DNA from: Bryobacterales bacterium
Lineage (GTDB): Bacteria; Acidobacteriota; Terriglobia; Bryobacterales; Bryobacteraceae
Direction: 5' to 3'
DNA: 10,887 bases
Assembly: GCA_016880505.1 (NCBI GenBank)
Contig: JAEHDI010000363.1
Span: 1 to 10,887 of the forward strand
Of the stretch, positions 5,398 through 10,887 are shown one piece after another. Position 1 is the first letter of the stretch, and every line of letters starts with the position of its first letter. Both the position numbers and the translations under genes were made by a program. A model generated the notes under the pieces. The model saw only the letters and a program-made list of their open reading frames with translations, made no database searches and was not told the DNA's origin.

Positions 5398-6738
5398 TTA
5401 GGAGGCCTCCAGGGTCTGCGGATCCCACTTGCAGACGCGCTCTTCGAAGTAGCTGACATTCGATAGCAGCGCCGGCCCAGCAGCGCGGAAGCCGAAAAGC
5501 GTGTCCTCAACGACGGGTTTGCGGCTGCGGACGGAGGACCAGAACACCTTGTGGTGCTCGAGGTGCGCGTTGTAGCCGGGCGGTGGAGCGTAGGTCAGTT
5601 CCTGGTCGGGGCTGAGGCTCTCCGCGGTCAGAGGCTTCGGCGGATACTTCTTCCGGTACTCTTTCAGAAAATCTTCCTGGATGGCTTTCGGGAAGGTGCC
5701 AATGGTGTGACCAGGTTCGCTCTCCGGCTGTGTCTTAGAAACGACAACGGATGAGCCCGCGGTGATCGTCCCTTCGCTTCCGACGAAGCGGAACCCGAAA
5801 CGCTCGTCTGGCAGGCCGCACTTGAAGTTGACCCGAAGCGCCAGGTTGAACGCCGGATGCCTCTCGCCCGCGGGGTAATCGAGGAGGGCGAGCATGACGT
5901 CCGGTACGTCGCGGCCGTCCTTCCAGTACCGCAGACCGCCGGTGGCGAAGACGCGGTTCGGCCCCATCGAGCCGGTGGCAACGTGCAGGCCGCTGAGCAG
6001 ATGCACGAACAGGTCGCCGGCGACGGCTGTTCCGTAGTCACGGTAGTTGCGCCAGCGGAAGAGACGGATCGGTTCGAAGGGATGCTTCGGAGCGTTGCCT
6101 AGGAACCTGTCCCAGTCAATATTCTCCGGCGACGCATCGGGCGGAATCGAATACTGCCACGCGCCGATCGCCGTGTTGCGGTCGAGCCATGCCTCGACCA
6201 TGTTCAATTCGCCGATGACACCCGCCTGAATCAGCTCTCTCGTTTTCGCATAGATGATCGAGCTGACATATTGGCTTCCGACCTGGAGAATGCGCCCGCT
6301 CTTTTTCTCCGCCTCGATGAGCGGCCGTCCGTCCTCGACCTTCTGGACCATCGGCTTCTGGAGGTAGACGTCCTTGCCCGCGTTCAGCGCATCGATGGCA
6401 ATCTGCGCGTGCCAGTGGTCGGGCGTGGCGATGATGACCGCGTCGACGTCTTTGCGGGAGAGGATTTCGCGGTGGTCGCGTGTGGTGAACAGATTGTTGC
6501 CGAAGACCTCCCGGGCTCGGGTGAGACGACCATCATAGACATCGCAAACGGCCACCAACTCGTTGCCGGGAATGGAGAGCGCGGTACGCGTGTCTCCGGA
6601 GCCCATCCCGCCGATGCCGATTGTGGCGAAGCGAATCTTGTCGTTCGGAGAGACCTGGTCTCCCTGTCCGGCGGCCGCCCGCTCGACCGCCACGCCGGCG
6701 GCGGCCCCCTGAAGAAACTGTCTTCGTGTCGCGCGCAT
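5398..6738 (-). CDS. Tat-exported Gfo/Idh/MocA family NAD(P)-dependent oxidoreductase
   Basis: Enzymes of this family oxidise or reduce sugars, inositols and related polyols with NAD(P), often with the nucleotide tightly bound when exported. From ATG 6738 the protein has 446 residues: a twin-arginine signal RRQFLQ (5-10); a Rossmann domain with the dinucleotide loop GIGGMGSG (41-48); TPDHWH (105-110); and QKPM (127-130), whose K128 matches the conserved catalytic lysine of the EKP motif, here with Gln in place of Glu. A C-terminal substrate-binding alpha/beta domain fills about 165-430. The frame stays open to 6807, but the added 23 residues would place the Tat motif unusually far in, so ATG 6738 is preferred; a weak AAAGGA lies 14 bases upstream. 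It shares a 70-base divergent control region with the PAP2 gene and is followed by the SET gene. The substrate cannot be read from sequence. Confidence 0.9.
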   Translation of the reverse strand: MRATRRQFLQGAAAGVAVERAAAGQGDQVSPNDKIRFATIGIGGMGSGDTRTALSIPGNELVAVCDVYDGRLTRAREVFGNNLFTTRDHREILSRKDVDAVIIATPDHWHAQIAIDALNAGKDVYLQKPMVQKVEDGRPLIEAEKKSGRILQVGSQYVSSIIYAKTRELIQAGVIGELNMVEAWLDRNTAIGAWQYSIPPDASPENIDWDRFLGNAPKHPFEPIRLFRWRNYRDYGTAVAGDLFVHLLSGLHVATGSMGPNRVFATGGLRYWKDGRDVPDVMLALLDYPAGERHPAFNLALRVNFKCGLPDERFGFRFVGSEGTITAGSSVVVSKTQPESEPGHTIGTFPKAIQEDFLKEYRKKYPPKPLTAESLSPDQELTYAPPPGYNAHLEHHKVFWSSVRSRKPVVEDTLFGFRAAGPALLSNVSYFEERVCKWDPQTLEAS

Positions 6739-6747
6739 ACGAATGGA

Positions 6748-6776
6748 TTGATTCCTTTCTACATTCACTCTATCGT
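6748..6776 (+). promoter_or_regulatory. candidate promoter of the PAP2 gene
   Basis: TTGATT (6748-6753) and TATCGT (6771-6776) are separated by exactly 17 bases, each matching four of six consensus positions. The predicted transcription start near 6783 leaves a leader of about 26 bases before the GTG at 6809. It lies in the divergent gap between the oxidoreductase and PAP2 genes; no convincing promoter was seen on the other strand. Confidence 0.35.
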
Positions 6777-6808
6777 ACCGGCGCAAGCGTTCGGCGTAGA
6801 ATGCCACA

Positions 6809-7657
6809 GTGAGCTTGCTGAGACGTTCTGAGTGGGTGCTGGTAGCGTATTTCGCGTATGCGACGGTTTTGGCGCATCTGCTGCCGGTGCCGGGGGGAGT
6901 GGCAAAGGTGACGCTGCTGGTGAATGTGGCGGTCGTCGCCGGCCTGTTCCTGCTGGCCTGGGTGGATTCTCTTCGGCGCCGTTTCCTCGGAACGGTGCGA
7001 GACTGGTTTCCTCCGCCGCTGCTGCTGCTGGCCTACCGTGAGATGGGCTGGTTCGCACCGGCGACGCACAGTTTCCGGCTGGAGCGGGAGTGGGTACTCT
7101 GGGACCGGTGGTTTCTAAACGATCTGGGAGCGCGGGCCGTGATCGAGTCGCTGGGCCCGGTGCTGCCGTCTGTTCTGGAAATATCCTACTCGCTGGTTTA
7201 CGCAATCCCGTACTTCTCACTGGCGCTGCTGACGGCAACCGGCCGGCGCGATCGGATTGACCGGTTTCTGTTCCCGTTCGCGCTGGCAGTCCTGTCTGCG
7301 TATGCACTGTTCCCGTACTTTCCATCCGAGCCGCCCCGCACCGTTTTTCCGGGTGACAATCTGCCCACGTGGAACACCGTGTTTCGACGGTTCAACCTGG
7401 GGCTTTTGGGAGGTTACGGAATTCACACCAGCGTGTTCCCCAGCGCACATGTGTCGGGGGCCTTTTCAGCGGCGCTGGCGATGAGGCGGGTCTTGCCGGA
7501 GAAGCCGTGGGCCGGACGGTTTCTGCTCGTTCTCGCCGCCTCGATCGCGACGGCAACAGTGTACGGCCGCTACCACTACCTTGTGGACGCACTCGCAGGG
7601 CTCGGGATCGCTTTGGTGGCGATACTGACGGCTACTTCTCGCCGGTCGAAGCCTTAG
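6809..7657 (+). CDS. integral membrane PAP2-family phosphatase/phosphotransferase
   Basis: PAP2-superfamily membrane enzymes remove or transfer phosphate groups on lipids (phosphatidate, undecaprenyl pyrophosphate, or inositol-phosphoceramide-type head groups). The 282-residue protein has about six hydrophobic helices. Active-site motifs are YFPSEPPR (170-177, a divergent first motif), FPSAHV (210-215, second motif with H214) and GRYHYLVD (253-260, third motif with R254, H256 and D260). The H-x3-D third motif and the PSAHV form resemble the PAP2_3/inositol phosphorylceramide synthase-like branch more than classic PgpB. The GTG start has no clear Shine-Dalgarno; the next in-frame GTG (residue 10) is an alternative. 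Its 3' end overlaps the convergent FmdB gene by 26 bases. Substrate is unassigned. Confidence 0.85.
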   Translation: MSLLRRSEWVLVAYFAYATVLAHLLPVPGGVAKVTLLVNVAVVAGLFLLAWVDSLRRRFLGTVRDWFPPPLLLLAYREMGWFAPATHSFRLEREWVLWDRWFLNDLGARAVIESLGPVLPSVLEISYSLVYAIPYFSLALLTATGRRDRIDRFLFPFALAVLSAYALFPYFPSEPPRTVFPGDNLPTWNTVFRRFNLGLLGGYGIHTSVFPSAHVSGAFSAALAMRRVLPEKPWAGRFLLVLAASIATATVYGRYHYLVDALAGLGIALVAILTATSRRSKP

Positions 7658-7916
7658 CTGGGGCGGACTCCGTCTTCGGGGCGCTCTTGGACGAGTCTTT
7701 TCCGTCCTTACCCGCGGAGGCGCTCTTGTCCGAAGATCCGCGGGCATAGTCGGTGACGTACCAGCCCGATCCCTTGAACTGAAGGGCTGAGGGAGACACG
7801 AGACGCTCGACCGTGCCGCCACACTTCTTGTGCACCGTCAGGGGCGTATCGGAGAGCTTCTGAATCACTTCAAACACGTCGCCGCATTCGGTACATCGGT
7901 ATTCATACAGAGGCAT
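7632..7916 (-). CDS. FmdB-family zinc-ribbon protein
   Basis: A 94-residue member of the small FmdB family, named after a putative regulator of formamidase genes but of unproven function. It begins with the family signature MPLYEYRC; the ribbon has C8 and C11 (CTEC), then H29 and C32 (HKKC) where most members have CPxC, followed by VERLVS. After residue 60 the tail is low complexity, rich in Ser, Lys and Ala, and probably disordered. It lies 21 bases after the S41 gene on the same strand, likely one transcript, with AGAAGGG 12 bases before the ATG. The final 26 bases overlap the convergent PAP2 gene. The histidine substitution could still bind zinc. Confidence 0.88.
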   Translation of the reverse strand: MPLYEYRCTECGDVFEVIQKLSDTPLTVHKKCGGTVERLVSPSALQFKGSGWYVTDYARGSSDKSASAGKDGKDSSKSAPKTESAPAKASTGEK

Positions 7917-7937
7917 AGTGCAAACAGACCCTTCTAA

Positions 7938-9191
7938 CTACTGCCGGGCGGAAGCGGCTCCGCGCACGAGAGCTTGCTGAGGTTTGCCCTGAGTGAGGAC
8001 TTCAATCGCCTTCCTCAGAAGCATGTCCTCTTGCGGTTTCTGCTGCTCCGGAGCGGGCTCCGGACGTTCCACGGTTTCCTCATCCTCGATCTCGGTAAAC
8101 GGCTCAGACTCGACGAAAGGAACCGACGGCACGACGCCCGTGTCCTGAATTGCTTTGCCCTGCGGAGTGTAATATTTCGCTACGGAAAGGATGATAGCCG
8201 ACCCATCCTCCATGCTGATGGCGCGGCGGACGGAGGCATCGCCGAAGCTGCGCTCGCCGACCACTTCGGCACGCTTGTTTTCGATGAGAGCACTGGCGGC
8301 AAGTTCCGCTCCGTCGGCCGTTCCGCGGTTTGTGGTCACGACCAGCGGCAGACGCGTGAGCGCCTTCTCGCTCTTGGCGTCGAAGTTCTGCCGGGGGACT
8401 CGCTGACCTTCCAGGTAGGCCATGAGGCCCTTCTCGAGGAACAAGTTGGCCAGGGCGAGGCCTTCCTCCGCAGTGCCCACGGCGCACTGACGAAGATCAA
8501 GAACCAATCCCTTCGCGCCTTGCTGCTGAAGAGTGCGTATCGCGGCCGCCACCTCGGCAGTTTTGCCGGTCACCAGCGTCTCCGGACGGACGTAGCCGAC
8601 CTGATCGGCGAGCATGCGCGAAGTCACCGGCGGTACCGAGACCAGCGCACGAGTCAACGTGATCTTCTGCGGCTCCGGACTCCGCATTCGGAGAATCGAA
8701 ATCTCGATATCGGTGGCAGGTTCGCCGTGCAGGAGCAACTCGGCATAGGCCAGCGGCATGTCCCTTGTCGCGACGCCATTGATGCTCTCAATCAGGTCCC
8801 CGGTCGTGAGCCCCGCCTTGGCCCCCGGCGAGTCGGGAAGCGTGCTGACGACGCCGACGTAGCCGTAACGCTTGGAGAGGACCAATCCGACGTCACCCTT
8901 CTTCGCGTCCGAGTTCTTCAGATACTGTTTGTATTGCTCGGCGTTGAGATAGCTGGCGAATGGGTCGATCGATTCAAGCAGGCCATTCATCGCGCCGAGG
9001 GTGACGCTCTTGAGGTCGGGTTCTTCGACATAGTCGCTCTTGATCTTGGAGAGAACCTCCATGTAGACCGACATCTGGCGGTAAGCGGGTACGTCGCTGG
9101 GAGCACTCTTGCCGACGAGCGCGCCGACGAGAAGCAGGACTACCAGACACGCCGAAAAGCTCACGAACGCAAACTTGAAGCGGCTGTTCAT
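7938..9191 (-). CDS. S41-family carboxy-terminal-processing protease homologue, likely inactive
   Basis: CTP/Tsp proteases degrade or trim periplasmic proteins using a Ser-Lys dyad. From ATG 9189-9191 this protein has 417 residues: a membrane anchor (about 7-28), an N-terminal helical part with SIDPFASYL (family signature DPHS/FxxYL), a PDZ domain (about 100-175; GVVSTLPDSPGAKAGL), and the S41 core. In active members, core motifs read DLRNNPGG, GTASASE and FGKGS; here they read DLRQCAVG (232-239), GTADGAE (290-296) and FGDAS (316-320). Thus the serine and lysine, which are 25 residues apart, are both aspartate (D293, D318), and the oxyanion motif is lost. The frame is intact, so it is probably a conserved pseudoprotease using its PDZ domain for binding. 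A proline/glutamate linker and a short helical tail end it. GTG 9242 is an alternative start adding 17 residues. The FmdB gene follows. Confidence 0.9.
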   Translation of the reverse strand: MNSRFKFAFVSFSACLVVLLLVGALVGKSAPSDVPAYRQMSVYMEVLSKIKSDYVEEPDLKSVTLGAMNGLLESIDPFASYLNAEQYKQYLKNSDAKKGDVGLVLSKRYGYVGVVSTLPDSPGAKAGLTTGDLIESINGVATRDMPLAYAELLLHGEPATDIEISILRMRSPEPQKITLTRALVSVPPVTSRMLADQVGYVRPETLVTGKTAEVAAAIRTLQQQGAKGLVLDLRQCAVGTAEEGLALANLFLEKGLMAYLEGQRVPRQNFDAKSEKALTRLPLVVTTNRGTADGAELAASALIENKRAEVVGERSFGDASVRRAISMEDGSAIILSVAKYYTPQGKAIQDTGVVPSVPFVESEPFTEIEDEETVERPEPAPEQQKPQEDMLLRKAIEVLTQGKPQQALVRGAASARQ

Positions 9192-9283
9192 AGGTTTCGA
9201 AGTCTCGGGAAGAACGCCTGCCTCCCCCGACCCTGATGCCACCGGGTCAGCCCACGCGTAATTCCTAGAGGGCAGCTACGCCC

Positions 9284-9292
9284 AGTATAGCA
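9284..9292 (-). promoter_or_regulatory. extended -10 promoter of the S41-fmdB pair
   Basis: The minus strand reads TGCTATACT: a five-of-six -10 box (TATACT) with the TGn extension. No good -35 lies 16-18 bases upstream, which extended -10 promoters do not need. Transcription would start near 9277, leaving about 86 bases to ATG 9191 or 35 to GTG 9242. It lies in the 128-base gap after the transglycosylase gene; the rest of that gap shows nothing else recognisable. Confidence 0.45.
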
Positions 9293-9319
9293 AAGCCTAA
9301 GTGATTCTGGACGAACCCG

Positions 9320-9976
9320 TTAGTGGACCGCCGGCTCGGCTGCGAGCCTCTTGTGGCGGCGGATGACCTTCTCGACGAAGCGCTGGGTCTCGGGATATGG
9401 AGGGATGCCGTTATGGCGGTCTACGGCGCCAGGGCCGGCGTTGTAGCCGGCAAGGGCCTTGCGCACCTGGTAGTCGTCGTTCTGATACTTGACCAGGAGG
9501 TCACGGAGATACCGGACACCGGCGTCGATGTTCTGCCCGACATCCGAAGGATCGGCCTGAAGCTCCCTGGCTGTAGCCGGCATCAACTGCATGACGCCCA
9601 CCGCACCTTTCGGAGACACTGCCTGCTGCCGGTAAGACGACTCGGTGGCGGCTACGCTGTGGACGAACTCAGGCGGCAGTCCGTGCCGGAGGGCGGCTTG
9701 TGTGACCAACTCCTTCGGCGAAGGGCTCTCCTTCGGGGCTGCGGAGAAGGGCGGCGAGGGCGGGGGGACGGCGTCCTCCGGTTCGAACGCTAACACCTGC
9801 GAGACGGGCAACTCGGTAACTCCCTGACCGGTATAGAGTCGCACCCGGTCGCCGGCGGTTTCGTGGCGTTCGACATAGAGGCGAAAGCCGGTCGAAAGTG
9901 TGGCATACTCTCCCGCGAGGGCAGGAATAGCGATCGAGGCCCAGATCAGCAAGCGGCGAAGGTACACAACACCCAT
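9320..9976 (-). CDS. exported lytic transglycosylase (SLT domain)
   Basis: Lytic transglycosylases cleave the MurNAc-GlcNAc bond of peptidoglycan with formation of an anhydro end. The 218-residue protein has a signal peptide (1-21, cut after PALA), a small beta-rich N-terminal region (23-66) not recognised as a known domain, a proline-rich linker (about 70-88), and the SLT domain (88-205). Visible SLT motifs are ATESSY (110-115; catalytic Glu E112), AVSPKGAVGVMQLMP (119-133) and AGYNAGPGAV (176-185). The open frame runs on to 10792, but that part is antisense to the sugar-hydrolase gene; ATG 9976 starts exactly at the signal peptide. No Shine-Dalgarno is visible, and the start codon is only 9 bases from the divergent neighbour's. 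Confidence 0.92.
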   Translation of the reverse strand: MGVVYLRRLLIWASIAIPALAGEYATLSTGFRLYVERHETAGDRVRLYTGQGVTELPVSQVLAFEPEDAVPPPSPPFSAAPKESPSPKELVTQAALRHGLPPEFVHSVAATESSYRQQAVSPKGAVGVMQLMPATARELQADPSDVGQNIDAGVRYLRDLLVKYQNDDYQVRKALAGYNAGPGAVDRHNGIPPYPETQRFVEKVIRRHKRLAAEPAVH

Positions 9977-9985
9977 CAAACTATC

Positions 9986-10887
9986 ATGACGCAATTCAAG
10001 TGCTGGACGTTTAGGGCAAGAAGAAACGGAATCGTTGTCACTTTGCTGGCGTGCACGATTCTCGCGGGGTGCCAGCGGCGCGAAACGGCGCCGGCGGCCA
10101 TTGTGCACTGGAACCGTAATCCGTTGACACCAAGCGCGATGGCGCCGCTGCCGCTGGGCTCCGTCAAGCCGCAAGGATGGCTGCGGCAGCAGCTCCAGAT
10201 CCAGGCTAACGGACTGAGCGGGCACCTCGACGAGTTCTGGCCCGATCTCGGCCCGAACAGCGGTTGGCTCGGCGGCTCCGGCGAGAGTTGGGAACGGGGC
10301 CCTTATTTTCTGGACGGTCTGGTTCCGCTTGCGTACCTGCTCGAGGACCAGAGGCTGATCGCAAAAGCTAAGAAGTGGGTCGACTGGACCTTGGAGAGTC
10401 AGCGTGAGACCGGCGCGATCGGTCCCGATCCCCGAAAGGGAAAGTACGCGCGCGAGTGGCAGGCGACGGACTGGTGGCCGAACATGGTGATGCTGAAGGT
10501 GCTCACGCAGTACCAGGAGGCCACGGGCGACCCGCGGGTAATCCCGCTCATGCAGAAGTACCTCCGGTATCACCTGGAACATGCTACGGAGAGACCGCTG
10601 GTTCAGTGGGCGTCGTACCGGTGGGCGGAAGAGATTCTCAGCATCGTCTGGTTGTACAACCGCACTGGCGACAAGGAACTGCTGGAGCTTGCGCGCGCGC
10701 TCCAACCCCAGGCGTTCGACTGGAAGGCGCACTTCGCCGACTTTCGGTATCCAGCCAAGGTAACCAAAGAACAGATCAGCCTCAAGACACACGTTGTGAA
10801 CAACGCGATGGCGCTGAAGACCCAGGCGGTCTGGTGGCAGATTTCGGGCGACGAGACCGACCGGAACGCGATCTACAGTCTGCTCGA
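9986..10887 (+). CDS. lipoprotein resembling GH127/DUF1680 beta-L-arabinofuranosidase superfamily, 3' partial
   Basis: The frame is open from ATG 9986 to the window end (300 codons plus two bases), so the C-terminus is missing. A basic n-region, hydrophobic core and lipobox LAGC (C29) indicate a lipoprotein. The mature part opens with PLPLGSVKPQGWL and GLSGHLDEFWPD, then SGWLGGSGESWERGPYFLDG and helical hairpins typical of (alpha/alpha)6-barrel glycosidases of the GH127/GH146 (DUF1680) group, which release beta-L-arabinofuranose from plant glycans. The cysteine and glutamate residues that carry catalysis in GH127 would lie beyond the visible part, so activity cannot be judged. ATG 9986 is preferred because it gives the signal sequence; there is no visible Shine-Dalgarno. 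Superfamily recognition is from remembered sequence patterns; the exact family is less certain. Confidence 0.8.
   Translation, partial: MTQFKCWTFRARRNGIVVTLLACTILAGCQRRETAPAAIVHWNRNPLTPSAMAPLPLGSVKPQGWLRQQLQIQANGLSGHLDEFWPDLGPNSGWLGGSGESWERGPYFLDGLVPLAYLLEDQRLIAKAKKWVDWTLESQRETGAIGPDPRKGKYAREWQATDWWPNMVMLKVLTQYQEATGDPRVIPLMQKYLRYHLEHATERPLVQWASYRWAEEILSIVWLYNRTGDKELLELARALQPQAFDWKAHFADFRYPAKVTKEQISLKTHVVNNAMALKTQAVWWQISGDETDRNAIYSLL

Noticed and set aside
5379..5510. Longer SET-domain protein starting at 5510
   Set aside because: The extra 44 residues overlap the upstream oxidoreductase, look like frame-shadow sequence, and a Shine-Dalgarno supports GTG 5378.
6271..6831. Plus-strand open frame of 186 codons reaching the PAP2 start
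   Set aside because: Antisense to the Rossmann domain of the Gfo/Idh gene and without motifs of its own.
7974..9236. Open frame of 420 codons on the plus strand
   Set aside because: It lies wholly antisense to the S41 gene; the translation has no recognisable motif and an Arg/Leu/Asp-biased composition expected of a GC-rich shadow frame.
9977..10792. Minus-strand open frame extending the transglycosylase by 272 residues
   Set aside because: It is antisense to the lipoprotein glycosidase, which has clear family motifs, and the signal peptide of the transglycosylase begins exactly at ATG 9976.

Overview
The window looks like chromosome from an Acidobacteriota member, most likely the Bryobacterales/Solibacter side. 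This is an inference from high GC, large Tat-exported oxidoreductases, multihaem cytochromes and cell-wall/sugar-degrading lipoproteins; no rRNA or marker gene is present to prove it. Twelve protein genes are packed densely, the last one cut by the window edge. No RNA genes, CRISPR arrays or insertion sequences were seen.

Left part (1-4913): a stand-alone larE (sulfur transferase for the nickel-pincer cofactor) runs on the + strand and converges on a four-gene minus-strand operon. That operon reads, in transcription order: Rieske 2Fe-2S protein, b6-type cytochrome b with the subunit-IV part fused, a nine-haem c-type cytochrome with a C-terminal membrane anchor, and an exported five-haem cytochrome. 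There is no monohaem cytochrome c1 or f. The simplest reading is an alternative quinol-oxidising Rieske/cytochrome b complex that passes electrons to multihaem cytochromes. This is the most interesting system in the window.

Middle part (4914-7657): a Tat-exported Gfo/Idh/MocA oxidoreductase is followed 19 bases later by a small SET-domain protein (a eukaryotic-type lysine methyltransferase fold), both on the minus strand. Divergent from them is a membrane PAP2-type phosphatase/phosphotransferase, which overlaps the next gene tail to tail by 26 bases.

Right part (7632-10887): an S41-family, PDZ-containing protein and an FmdB-type zinc-ribbon protein form a minus-strand pair. The S41 protein has lost both its catalytic serine and lysine (both aspartate), so it is probably a pseudoprotease. 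Upstream is an exported lytic transglycosylase. Diverging from that, with only 9 bases between the two start codons, is a lipoprotein resembling the GH127/DUF1680 beta-L-arabinofuranosidase superfamily, truncated by the window end.

Several annotated starts differ from the longest open frame (Rieske, SET, Gfo/Idh, S41, transglycosylase). The reasons are given in each entry.
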